DNA of 64,000 nt from Brachypodium distachyon. Its lineage: Eukaryota > Streptophyta > Magnoliopsida > Poales > Poaceae. The stretch is from assembly GCF_000005505.3 (NCBI RefSeq), contig NC_016133.3, positions 12,710,001-12,774,000 on the forward strand, in the 5' to 3' direction. Shown here in pieces: positions 47,950 to 59,810 of the stretch; the stretch's first letter is position 1, and each line of letters opens with the position of its first letter. A program made the position numbers and the translations under genes. The notes below the pieces were generated by a model. That model was not told where the DNA came from. It saw only the letters and a list, made by a program, of their open reading frames with translations, and did not search any database.

Positions 47950-50900
47950 CTATGCAACATTTCGGTTCATCTCATTTGTGATTTCCTGGAAGACCCGCAG
48001 CCGGTTCTGTGCCCTCCATGGCCTCGTGATTGCGGCGGCGTTCTTCGGCCAGCGGTTCACGGCCTCAGTGTGGCCGGAAACATGGCACCGTCCACTCTCA
48101 CCAGATGGCAAATGGCCATGGAAAAGCGAACGCTGAGCTGCACTGCTTCTCCATGGTGTTTGCTCGGCGCCTTGACCTTGAGCTTTCTCGCCGAGATGAA
48201 TCGTGTTAAGCCTCTGGCAGACTCGGTTGCTGTGATCTTGAACCTTCTGCTGTCTCCATGCTGGAGCGGTCCTGACAAACTTCCGGTTCACGTTCTCGCC
48301 TGTGGAGTCCTTGCGTCTCCATGAACCAGCTGATGAACTTTGCAATCGAACACCTGCAGCCGGGGTTTGGAGGGTGCTGTTTGCTTGAGAGGATGGTGGT
48401 GTTATGTACCTCTGCTCACTTGCCTGCTTGCTGCTTTCATTTTGCGCAGTACCACTCTTGCCGTCACCCAATTGCTGTTCATCCTCCTCCACCATGTCGG
48501 CCCACGTCTTCCTAGCACCACCAACAGAACTCTGCCCCTCTTGCAAATGATTGTCACTAGCATCTGTGGCGCCATTACAGATTGGCAGGCATTCAGTTGA
48601 ACTAGGAGTCTGGGCTTGATGCTGTATGCTGATATTTGGTCTGTCCTTTTTAACCAACCGTTTCCGTAGTTTCTCAAGTAGAGACTGTGGTGTGGCAGCA
48701 TCATTGAACAGCCGAGAAATATCTTGGTTCTCCTCCGGACATTCTCCGTTCTTCTCGCTGTCAACCATAATTTGTGGCACTTTACGCTTCAACTGAGTTA
48801 TTGGAGACGGAAGCTCTTGTGAATTGCAATCCACCTGCTTCTCTGTATCTGCAGAAACTGAAAATTCTGGTTCTTCGTATTGCAGTTGAGTTGAAGAAGT
48901 AGAGAGTATTTCTGGCTGTATATAATCAAGGTTCTCCGCATCAGTAGCAAGCAAAATCCGTGAATCTTTAGACTTCATCTGAGTTATTGGAGAAGGGAGT
49001 GCTTGTGACTCGAGTTCCTTAATCATTTCAGTAGCCCGGGCAAAAGATCTAACATGTTTTTCATCACTGCTGTTGTAAGGTATAGCTTGGAGAAGGTATT
49101 TAGCTTCAGCTACCTTCCCAGTCTTCATCAAGCAGACAGCTAAGTTACATTCCTTGTTATAATCAGCCTCAATAGCAAGAGCTTGCCTGGGACAACCGAC
49201 AAAAGCCAATTCAGTACCAGATGTGTTTAGTTGGATGATCTGTATTGCAGATGTGCATATGATAAATGAAGTTTTATGACAGAAGAAGAGTTCACTTCTA
49301 CTAGTATTGCTAATTGTTACTGATGAAACAGTCATTTCTGCATCCACAATATCAAATGAGAAACTACAATGGTGCAGTAATATTTACTTTTACAAGTACA
49401 CACCAAACAAAGGATCGAAAATACTCCCTCGGATCCTAAATTGTTGTCGAAATATTACATGTATGTAGACACGTTTTAAGAATAGATACAAATATTTGGG
49501 CAAATTTCAGTCAAGAATTTAGGATCAGAGGGATCATGCAAGAGAATACAAATAATATCTAACAAAAGCTATATTAGCTTTACAGGTCCCTCCGCAAGAT
49601 AGATATACATGTACCTGTAGAGCATTTCAGCTTCCTCATAATTTTCGGACTGCATATGGGCCCAGGCGAGGTTACCCAACAACCTTCATAACAAGGAAGA
49701 GACTTAGATTCAGTCAAAAAGAAAGGAAGAGACTTAGACTGATGTTTACAGGTCAAATGAAGATGTATGAAAGATTTTTAATACCTTGCTTTTTCATCCC
49801 TCAGAGAGAGATATACTACTCGTCCATGAGATTTAGATAGCTTTGTTTTCCACCGACCAGAAGCTAGATCCTCATCTACCATTCTCAGCTTTATTGTCAG
49901 CATTTCAATCTGCTCTTTTGTCCGACCACATTTCTGGTTAAACATAAAAATGGTTAATATCAGAAAAAACTTCGTTAAGTACTTATCCACTAATCAGTTT
50001 ATTATTATTGGAAAGCATCAAGCCACTTGGAAGGCCTGCTCTAAAAATGAGCTTCGTCTTCAGGCCCACGGATTTAAGGAGGACTGGAGGAGTCGAAGGC
50101 CCCCTTTCTGGCATGGATTGATTCTTTAGACTTCTTTAGTTAGTTTTTGACTTTTTTCTCTTCGTTGGAGCATATTTTTTGCTTATACTTGTTCTGATTC
50201 TCACGTAAATACTTCTGTATATATACTGTTCTTTGTTAATGTATACACTGCTGGGGCCTCTGCTACAGTTTTCCGTCAAAAAAAAAATCTGTGTTGGTTT
50301 ATTATTAGCTGATGACTTTATCACAGGGGTTGTGCAATATATTAAAATGCTTAAGATCTAGTGAAACTGGACTACGACAGTTGGCTTTAGCTAATATAAG
50401 TCAGTTTCACAGGACTGAGATACCTTGTACAGGTCAAGAAGAACATTGTCAAGTGAATCCTGGGCTTCATTGGGACAACGGTCTCGGAAGGATCTTATGG
50501 CCTCAATGGCCTCTTCGGCCCTATTTGCTTGTTTCAGTACGGTAGCCATATCCTTCAGTGCACTCTCAATTCGTTCACCACTGTTTATAGCCGCCCAGAA
50601 CAATGGAACTGCCTTGTTTGGGTCCTTTTCAATTAACTGGAAATGATAGAAGCAATGAGAGAAAACAGAAAAACATAGACAATCATACAAAAGCTTCTAC
50701 AATCTAGATCGTGAATGCATTTTCATTCACAAGCCTACAAGTGCTACAGAAAACACTGAAACGGAGTTAATATGTACAGAAGTATGTGTTTTAGCATAGA
50801 AATTTGTTAGCATATAGTAATATTTTGAAAAAGTAAAACTTCCGCAAAATGAGCATCAATTGCAGCTTGCAGGTAGTAGATATAAACGTACATACCAGTG

Positions 50901-52190
50901 GCAGTACAACATCAAAACTTGCCACTTTTCTCAATGCAATCTTTTGGTACAATAGATTTCTGGTAATAGGACAACTTTTTTATATTTATTACAGAAAGGT
51001 AATAGGACACCTAGTAATGTAGAAAACCCACTTTATTCTACTGTTATTGTTTTTCAAATTTGTCCTATAAATAGCATTAGTTCTGCCAAGGCGTCTACCT
51101 GTGCATTTAAAATCTATCCTGATACAATGGAAGATGCTGTAAAACAACCATATAAAGGCTACTATATTCTTGTCAACCATATCCTACTGTGAACTGAGGT
51201 TATAGCAGAACAAATATCATAACTGAAGACGATGCTATGTTAACTGAAGATAAAATATAAATGACTGACTTGTGGCTCACATTAAATAGGTACACACTGG
51301 GCTTGTTGATATTTGGACATAGAGAACTGGTTGTTAATGTATTTTCAAAGGAGAACAAATGCAGTCTTAAAAATTGAGTCAGCCTGGTAGCATTTGAGAT
51401 TGCATGCAACTGAGCAAGTAAATGAAGCTAGAACCAACTCTTCCTGAATGGTACACAATTACAAAATCTCATTGATGGAGTTGGAAGCAAATCAATTCTC
51501 TCTCAGATACTTGATAATCAGACAAATCTGGCTTACAAAATCTTCCTGACAAGAAGAAGGCTGAAACAGGAAATGCTTATGTACTGATTGCACCAAAAAC
51601 ATGTTGGTCACTGCATGATTATTATTCACAAAAGGTATATATGCATTTGCAAACCATCGAATCATTCACGGTGCTATTCATTTTCAGTGTGTGAACCAAA
51701 ATACCAGTGATCAACATATAGCTAGCTAGTCGCTGGTATTTGTCATATCAGTCGCATCCATTATACACGGAGATGAACTATTTGGCAGGAACCAGGTCGC
51801 ACAACGCTCAATTTCGGATCCAGAACACGAAGAAATTAACCGCACCTAACGGATGGTGGTGAACTGCCGCATTACCTGCGCCTGCTTCGCCCTCACGTAC
51901 GGCGAATCCACCACGGCCGGCGGCGCCCTCGGCGGCCTGGAACACCCGCCGCCGCTCACCGGCGGCGTCAGGAGGGAGGTGCACCCGCCCCCGCTCGAGG
52001 GCGGTGTCACGCGGTAGGAGGAGGAGGAGCAGCAGCAGCCGGCGGTCAGTGGCGGCGTGACGTAGCTCCCGGAGCCGCCCCCTCCCGCGGCGGGGGTGCG
52101 GGGGCTCCACCCCGTCGGCGCCACCACCTCCGCCGCCGCGTGCCCCCTCGGCGACGTCCACGGCGGCAGCCGCCTCCCCCCGCTCCGCAT
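47950..52190 (-). CDS. POLLENLESS3/MS5/TDM1-like TPR protein
   Basis: Plant TPR family including TDM1/MS5 (exit from meiosis II) and SDI1 (sulfur deficiency). Five exons on the minus strand join in frame to 660 residues: 52190-51876, 50636-50424, 49933-49785, 49683-49615 and 49186-47950. Residues 1-105 are Gly/Ser/Pro-rich with several Thr-Pro sites (SPRTPAAG, YVTPPLTAG, RVTPPSSGG, LLTPPVSGG). The TPR core starts at LIEKDPNKAVPLFWAAINSG and continues with ALKDMATVLKQANRAEEAIE, DNVLLDLYKKCGRTKEQIEM, LLGNLAWA and CNLAVCLMKTGKVAEAKYLL. The long last exon is Ser/Gln-rich, has an internal duplication (ALPSPITQMK and ELPSPITQLK) and ends RLRVFQEITNEMN, the usual C-terminal signature. It is longer than Arabidopsis MS5 (about 430), mostly in the C-terminal region. 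A MITE sits in the last intron. Confidence 0.9.
49425..49533. mobile_element. Stowaway-type MITE inside an intron
   Basis: Starts CTCCCTCGGATCCTAAATTG after TA and ends AATTTAGGATCAGAGGGA; the right TA is altered to TC. It lies in the intron between the fourth and fifth coding exons of the TPR gene (49187-49614). Confidence 0.75.
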
Positions 52191-54176
52191 GGCGAAATTC
52201 CGTCGAACACCTTCAACGCGCCCCACGGGAAAAAAATACCCCACAAAATCAAACACCAAATCGAAAATCCTCCCCACCGTTGCGACGATCGATCGACCGA
52301 GAGAGCGGCTCACCCCACCGGCGGCAGCGAGGAGCGCGCGGTGGATCGCGAAGCCCTCTCGCCTGAGTTGAGCTCGCGACCCGATCGATCCCAGGAGCGT
52401 TCGTCCGTCGTCTAAGCGAGGAGACGAGAAGGAACGCCTTGGTTTATATGCCAGCGAAGCGGCAAAACGGGTGGGGATTTTGAAATGGGCCGAGGGGGTG
52501 TCTGGTGCTGACGTGGACTCGGCCGCGGTCCCACGTGGCTTCGGCTGCCGACGTGGACGTCCCCGTCACGGGTCTCCCGTTTGGGCTCGATCCGGCGCAT
52601 GCATCGCATCTTCAATGGAAGCAGAAGTAAGTGCGGCTCATGCTTCTGCTGTGATCGTTTGATCTTCTTAAATTCAGTTGAGTTAATGCACTTAGTACAT
52701 ACACACAATATGCATTGATCATGGTTTTAATCTTGACATGTGGTTCTTCTTGTGTCAAAACAAGTTTACAGTACAGGCAAACTGGTGCCAACATTTTTTG
52801 TGAATTTTAGGGGTGGGTTTGAGAAAAGAAAATGATAGAGATCACAAATGTTATAGTCTTCTTCGCAAAAAAAAATGTTAGAATCTGAATGCCATAAGTT
52901 AGGAGACAACAATATAGTATAGACCAGACCATGGCTACAAGCTCAAATGCTTAAGGCGGTCCTTTTCTAACATGTCTGTTTGTATGTGTTTTATTGAGAA
53001 AATAAAACTAAATATTCGAAAATGTTAGCGTATTGTGCATGGTTTTAGAAAATGTTCGAAATCTCACCTCTTTTTTTCGTTGGAATGGAGACACCGAAAT
53101 GCCTCCACCTCCCCTCTGCGGACTCTTTTCTTATCGCGAGATCTCATTGAAGTGGGTAGATTTGGACCTATGCACTATTGCAATGACAAAATTCCAAACC
53201 CACGCCAATTTCAAATGTAAACTCGAAAACTTTCGATCCTGCCCATTAGATCTCAAATAAACATATATCAGATGAAAGGTGAAATCTCTAATTCCTTAAA
53301 GGTATCTTACAAAAAAGAAACAATGTGCACGTTCCATTTATGGGTAGTACGAAAAGTTTTTAAGTTTTCATTAAATTTTCACCACACACATGACCATTTA
53401 AATGATCATTAATCCGTGCAACAAAAGTTAACATTTAAACCAAAATATCATATGCATAAAAATCTCGAGCAACATGTTTCTACATGGCAGCAACACTCAT
53501 GTAATAGGCCATGCAGCAACGAGAGGCAAGATGCATCGGGTCGAATCCAATCAAAATGAAAAACATTGTGACGACTGATGCTGGCGTGTGCAACAAGAAT
53601 TGAAACGATGATGACGGATCTAGCTGACTCGTTGTCTTCTTTCCATCCTAAACTAAAACGTGCAGCGAAAAACTGTCCCAAGATTCGAAGGTACAATGTG
53701 AGCCTTCGAAGGTACAATGTGAGCCAGCGGCGGAGAGTGACTACATGGTGTGAAGAGAATAATGAAATATGACCAAGGGATGGAAAATAAAGAAAAAAGA
53801 AGAGGAACATGAGACTTATCTTCCATATCTGCCTCAATCAGTAGGACAACAGGACGTTTCCCCACACAAAGATCACCGCCTTAACTAACATTGTCATAAT
53901 TCTAAAAAACCCAAAAAAATGACACCACATCGGTTTTCCATTTGGATATTTAAAATAGACTATCACATGGATTTGTTTGATTAGTCAGTTGCTAATTCAG
54001 CCGGAAATTGGCTCCCAAACACAAGACTCCAACACAGAGAGTCCTTCTCTGAAGTCTGAACTGAAAAGAGGAAGAAAAAGAAAATTCTCCTATCCGAGCT
54101 TTTGACTCTCACCCATCCGGCTGCCCTCGCACACTCCGAGAAGAGAGGGACGGCCGGCCGGGCCCGAAAGGGAGAG
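52191..54176. other. Divergent intergenic region between the TPR and NAG kinase genes
   Basis: 52191-52450 is the GC-rich leader and promoter of the minus-strand TPR gene (sequence stays open in frame to 52313). 54.0-54.18 kb is the leader of the plus-strand kinase. Between them I see only a perfect 21-base tandem duplication, TTCGAAGGTACAATGTGAGC plus C, at 53684-53704 and 53705-53725. The minus-strand frame 53448-53837 has no recognisable similarity. Confidence 0.45.
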
Positions 54177-57100
54177 ATGGGCGGCTACGAGAACGGCGAC
54201 TCGCCGGCGGGCGGCGTGATCCTGGGCGTGGACGGAGGCACCACCAGCACCGTCTGCGTCTGCCTGCCGGCCGCAATGCCGCCGCCGGAGTCGCCCGGCG
54301 CCGTCCCCGTGCTCTCCCGCGCCGTCGCCGGCTGCTCCAACCGCAACTCCGTCGGTGGTAGGTAGCAATCGTCCCCTGGGGGTCGCGCAATTCGGGCGGG
54401 GGACGCTTGAATCGTTGTGCCCTGTGTTGAAAATCGGATCTTGGGGATTGATGATTGGTCCCCGGGTTGAATCTCAGCGATTCGCGGTGTCGTTGCATGA
54501 TGCTACTAGTCTTGCGTAATTGCGGAGAATTGCTGCTTGGATTCTTCCATAATTGGCTTCCTAATTGGGCGACAACTTCAGGGTGTTCAGTTTTATTGTG
54601 CAAGCTTATGCTCTTCTAATTAAGAAGTTTGTTAAGTACCATTCTACTGTTAATCTTGGTCATCAGTTATATACGTTGCTATTTTTCAATCATCTGTTGA
54701 AGTTGTTGAAGAGAAGTGTATCATTACCTGTGCTAAGGATGGTGCTTATAGAGTAGTGTGGTTAGTTTTACTGATAGTGTGGACATACATTTTATTTTGT
54801 ATTTTCGCCTGCTTAACCAGAATTTGTACACAAATCTTATACAGGCCTTGTTCAGTATAAAAGTATAGAGTTCGATCTTAGGGATGTCTTCTGAGTCATA
54901 CTTAATATTTTCCCTCTTTGTGTTAGAACATTGGTGGTGCATCATGCGATCTAAATCTTTGCTCAAGACATACTGATCACTTCGTCTTTTACTTTTCAGA
55001 AAACGCTGCACTAGAAACTCTGGAACAGGTCATGATGCAAGCCCTAACAATGGCCGGCAAAGATCATTCTGATGTTATTGCAGTTTGTTTATCTGTATCG
55101 GGAGTTAACCATCCTTCAGATCAGCAGAGGATGCTTGACTGGATCCGGTATAGTTCTTTCTATATAAGCAGTACCTCTTAACATGCATTCTTCAAAAGGA
55201 ATTACTATATATCCTGGTCCATGGCAACTACTTGATTCTAGTCAATGTATTAGAGTTCAGAGAGATTCTGATGTATTATGAACATGTATTCCTACATAGA
55301 TTTTGATGCAATGAAATGATTTTGGTGTTTTTGCAAATGTCATTATATGAATTAGGAGTAGCCTAACCACTGCCAGTAGCAACAGTTAACATTAAATCAT
55401 AATTTGATCATCGACGCATAATTATGAATGCCACCAGGCAAACAAGGCATTTGTCAAATTTCTTCTGTCATTACAAAGTGATCCCTTTTGTTATCCAGCA
55501 AGCTGTTCCCTGTCCATGCCCAGTTCTATGTGGAAAATGATGCGGTGGCGGCTTTAGCCAGTGGTACAATGGGTAAGCTACATGGATGTGTACTGATTGC
55601 GGGAACTGGAAGCATTGCTTATGGGGTCACTGAAGATGGAAAAGTAGCGAGAGCAGCCGGTGCTGGTCCAGTTTTGGGCGACTGGGGTAGGTGAGTTGCG
55701 TATTTCATGACAATAGTATAACAATGTAAATAATTCCTAACACACCTTTTTGGGCCCATCATTTTGATTTTGAATGTTGCACAAGATGTAGCTGAACAAC
55801 TAATTTCAGTTCTTTATTTTTTTCCGCAAACAGTTCTATATGATTTTCTTACATGAGAATGAGATGCTATATTGCTTATTTCACATGAAATATGATTATT
55901 TATCTAGTGTGAGAACCTGTGGCCATAGTTGAGCATGACATGTTAGACTAGGCGTGGACAGTCAGAGAAATTGTTAATCTGTAAAATGCATGAATATCAT
56001 AGTGTCTCTCTACAAGTCGTTCCCTTGATTTTCCACATTTCAAACATCTTAAAAATCCTTCGCTAATCGATAGTGCAGTTTGAAATATTTGAGCTATAAC
56101 TGATAAAATTACTACTGTGATTTCATCAATACCATTACCTTTCACAAAGGAAAATATAGGTGACTATATGTGTACATTAATGCAGTGGATATGGCATTGC
56201 TGCACAGGCCCTGACAGCAGTAATCAAAGCACATGACGGTCGTGGACCACAAACTAATCTTACAAGAGAGATCCTTAGGAAGCTTGAGATTGCTTCACCG
56301 GATGAATTGATTGGGTAATCTCTCTCACACATATCCCTTACTACAGGTTCTCTGTTCACTTTTTGTAATCTAGAATGATAGGTTAATCACTAAAAGAAGA
56401 CATGATACTTACAGTTACAGATCATTTGCATGATTTTTTTCTTAAAAAGGTGTGCAACAATTTCTGTGACCACTAACAATCATAGTATAGTCTCATTTCA
56501 AGATTTATCCTGTTGTTGCTCTAACCCTAACCCTAAAGTGACACATCTCATGGTTTTAATCTTTTTACACATATATGACATTACTGTACAAAATTCTCAC
56601 TTTGAATTTCTTGGATTTAGATTTGGAATCCTGTACTTAGTTTTCATTCATGTATCTGGCACACAGGTGGACATATGCAGATTCATCTTGGGCCCGTATT
56701 GCAGCTCTTGTTCCTGTCGTGGTATCTTCTGCTGAAGATGGTGATGAAGTAGCAAACAAGATACTACATGATGCAGTGCAAGAGTTAGCTGGCAGTGTTG
56801 TAGCTGTTGTTCGGCGCCTTACATTGTGTGGTGAAGGTAATTACTAGGTTGATTGTGTAGCATATTGTTTTTTTCACCAGCTCTCTGTTTTATTCATGTT
56901 ATGAACATGAAATTGCATCGTCTGAAGCCTAGCCAGTAGCAAGATTTGGGGGTTCCCGTGTTATATTATCAAGTATACTAAAAGTCTAAAACTACTCCTG
57001 TAGTAGTCGCATCAGGGTTCAAGGGAAGATCCAGTGCTCTATTTCTCAGGAGTATCAAGGAGTTAGTTGGATCCAACCACGGGATTCTGGCTTTGCTTCT

Positions 57101-57774
57101 GGATACTGTAGTGCCATTTCCATATATGGTGCCTGACTCAAGTTAATGTTAATTCCCGAATGCAAATCTATCGGCCTGGCTCAGCTTGTTACCAGGATAT
57201 GCACCTGACTTGGCACAAAATGCATGGTGTTAGAGGCTTAGAGCTCTGTAATGTGTGTTTTAAGTTGTTGACCATCTGAGTATAGAGTTGGAATTGTATA
57301 ACATAACGGCCTTTTTACTCTACAGAAGGAGCGGACCAATTTCCACTTGTATTGGTTGGAGGTGTCCTCGAAGGGAACAAGAAATGGAACATCAGTGGTG
57401 AGGTCATAAAATGTATTTCCGAAGTCTTCCCTGGTGTCCACCCTATTCGCCCTGAGGTTAGTATATTAACTAGTATATCCTGCTGTGAAGTCTATTTTTA
57501 GCCATGCAATTTCTGACATTTTTATGTCGGTAGTTTTAGATGATGGATAGTGTCAACATGCCGCAATACTTAGATCAGATTATGCAGATATTTCTCACGT
57601 AGAAAGTTGCAATGAGTCAATTTGGAAAGCATGAATAAATTTTCCACTGTTAAAAAATTGTGCATGGAAAATCTAAAAAAGTTTCATCATTTGCAGGTGG
57701 AACCAGCAATCGGTGCAGCATTACTAGCCTGGAGCCATCATCACAAAGAGCTGAAGCTGGAAAACGGAAGCTGA
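54177..57774 (+). CDS. NAGK: N-acetyl-D-glucosamine kinase (BadF/BadG/BcrA/BcrD ATPase family)
   Basis: Phosphorylates free GlcNAc to GlcNAc-6-phosphate with ATP, a salvage step feeding UDP-GlcNAc. Seven exons join in frame to 342 residues, matching human NAGK (344): 54177-54357, 55000-55147, 55499-55690, 56186-56314, 56667-56836, 57326-57456 and 57697-57774. The N-terminal phosphate-1 loop is ILGVDGGTTSTVCV (Asp19). VENDAVAALASG places a conserved Asp at 124 in the sugar site. LIAGTGSIAYG (GTGS at 145-148) is the second phosphate loop, and GDWGSGYGIA and LVLVGGVLEGN (Gly285-Gly286) complete the actin-like ATPase fold. No signal peptide is seen, so it is probably cytosolic. The start is supported by the GC-rich leader and by MGGYENGD preceding the core directly. 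All splice sites are GT-AG; no breaks. Confidence 0.95.
56519..56536. repeat. Short interstitial telomere-like repeat in a NAGK intron
   Basis: CTCTAACCCTAACCCTAAAG contains two and a half units of the plant telomere repeat CCCTAAA/CCCTAA. It lies in the intron between exons 4 and 5. Possibly chance or a telo-box cluster. Confidence 0.4.
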
Positions 57775-59009
57775 TTCCAGGCATTGAAGAATGCCCATTG
57801 CACATACCAAAGTTCGCCCGACAAAGGATAAATAAGATAGGATGGTTTAGGAGGAAAATTCAACAATATCATGTATGCCACTGTGTAAAGAACATTTGCT
57901 TTGCATTGCATTTAGGGGGTGGGGGCAGGGGTGTTGGGGGTATATACATTCATGATGTCAGTAGGAAGCTAGTTCAAAGAATTGTCCATTGTACCTTCGA
58001 TTTCCTGTACTTGCTTTCCGAGGGAAACCATGTATCCTGGATAGGTCATCCTTAAATGTGTGTTTTGACTCTCAGTTTCTTCGAATGTTTGGATCAGTGA
58101 AGTCTTGTCTCCAGCATCTGTGCCCTATGTGATTTGACAACGGAACCCTGAATTTGTGTTCCAGTTTTCTGAATCCTCTTTCATTTGAGAGAGAAAAGTA
58201 ATTGTGAACAAACTGTGGTACAAGTTCTTGCATGTGCAAATACTGGGATTGCTACCATAGTAGCTGACTCTGGATTCTGGAATATGCTATCAGATTGCTC
58301 CTGGCTTACAAGCCTTCTAAATATGGTTATACTGCTAACTTGCTCAAAGCAACGGATTCAGAGATCATTGTCAACAAATGGTTTTTGTAAATTGCTACAT
58401 CGACTTCTGGTCAAATCACCTGCCTCAGTTCGTGCTTCGGCCTGACATGCTTGAAGTTGCAGGTTGGGATGTAAAGAGTTTTCATTAACCTCTTCCTTTA
58501 GTAGGTTAGGACATGTATTTTCTACAGAATTCTTTGAAATTCACAGCTGTAGACTTGCAGCCATATGAACAAAAGAAATAAGTTTTGAAAGATGAAACCG
58601 AACACCTAATATCTGCTTTGAGATTGACTAAGCATACAAATTTGGCCACGAGTAGGAACTGATCAAGCACATCATACCATCTAAAATAACCAAGCTAGCT
58701 AAAACCTAAGCCAATAGCCATGCTGTCTTGCTCTCGTTTTCTCTTAACGTCACGCGACATGGAACTGTGCAGTCGCCATGGTCGTCAACCTTGGGCTTCT
58801 TCTTTGCCTTCTCGCCGTCACCATCCTCACCAACCTCTTCAGCTGCCTCAGCCTGGGAGCTCCTCCTCTTCTCAATTACACTCTTGCAACACCTCTTGAG
58901 AGTTGAGACTCCCTAGATCCCTTCCGTGCTTCTTTGAAAAGAAGCTTGGGCTCTCTTTTAAGAGGTTTTATCGTATGAGTTACCAAGAGACAATAGCCAT
59001 TATATATTG
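57775..59009. other. NAGK 3' region and intergenic DNA
   Basis: The 3' UTR probably continues to about 58.1-58.5 kb. A G-rich run (GGGGGTGGGGGCAGGGGTG) lies near 57915. No coding similarity or repeat with clear ends was seen up to the MITE at 59.01 kb. Confidence 0.4.
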
Positions 59010-59011
59010 TA

Positions 59012-59123
59012 CTCCCTCCATCCCATAATAAGTTACTCAAATTTGTCCAAAGATTGATGTATCTATGTCTAAAAGTGTCTAGATACATGTAATAGAAAGT
59101 CACTTAATATGGGACGGAGGGAG
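59012..59123. mobile_element. Stowaway-type MITE, well preserved
   Basis: 112 bases between TA dinucleotides. Starts CTCCCTCCATCCCATAATAA and ends TTAATATGGGACGGAGGGAG. The clearest member of the family in the window, with the interior word GTCTAGATACATGTAATA. Confidence 0.88.
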
Positions 59124-59321
59124 TACCATTTTCTCCTAGTTTTCCCGCTAGGTTATAAATTAAGAAGTTTTAACAATGTATATCAATCTCTATTCTCATA
59201 TTTTCTCCGCAGGGATTTTGGAGGAGATCAAGCCTATGTGTTTATACAGAGACAATGTTCAAGGGGAAGTGTTAGAAATAGAATTAGCCTACTCCCTCCG
59301 TCCAACAAAAGATGTCTTAAG

Positions 59322-59810
59322 TTTTTTTTTTTTTGAGAAAACGCAAAAGCCTTACGTCTCGATGCATTGATAGATAGGAAACAGTTATTTACAAGGTTGC
59401 GAAGGACCACACCCAATTACAACACAACACGCCTAAATAGGATCTAGAGGCAACAGCGCCCTCAGACCCACTGCTCCCGCCCGAGACCACTGGCGAGCCT
59501 CCGCCTTGACCCCGTCGAGGAGGGAGGCGATGCTGGGTAGAGAGTTGTCGAAGCCCGCAGCATTGCGGTGTTTCCAGATCGACCAAGCTGTTAGCATAAC
59601 CAGCGACGTAGTGCCTTTCCGAGTCGATGAAGGGGAGGACTGGATCGCTTCCAGCCACCAAGCTGCAAAAGGGACGCCGACGGTCGGGGGGGGGGGGGGG
59701 GGGCGGCGCAAGTGGATCGGATCCAAGAGAGGATCTCATGCCAGATGGAGCGCGAGAGTGGGCAGTCGACCGGGAGGTGGTTCATGGTTTCCAAGGACTG
59801 GTCACACAGC
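59322..59810 (-). mobile_element. LINE 3' part (zf-RVT C terminus and tail), segment 1
   Basis: Starts on the plus strand with a T-run (59322-59333), the complement of the poly-A tail. Minus-strand frames read like the C-terminal zinc-knuckle region of plant L1-type LINEs: ETMNHLPVDCPLSRSIWHEI, then LTAWSIWKHRNAAGFDNSLP. A guanine run of 17 at about 59687-59703 disrupts the frame. The poly-A end lies inside a half MITE (ACTCCCTCCGTCCAACAAAA at 59290), suggesting insertion into it. The LINE continues at 61300 beyond an inserted solo LTR. Confidence 0.82.

Noticed and set aside
53448..53837. 129-codon minus-strand frame with a hydrophobic N terminus
   Set aside because: No family, no codon-level support, and it crosses the 21-bp tandem duplication.
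59687..59703. Run of 17 guanines as a possible quadruplex regulatory site
   Set aside because: Lies within a dead LINE and most likely reflects slippage; no gene context.
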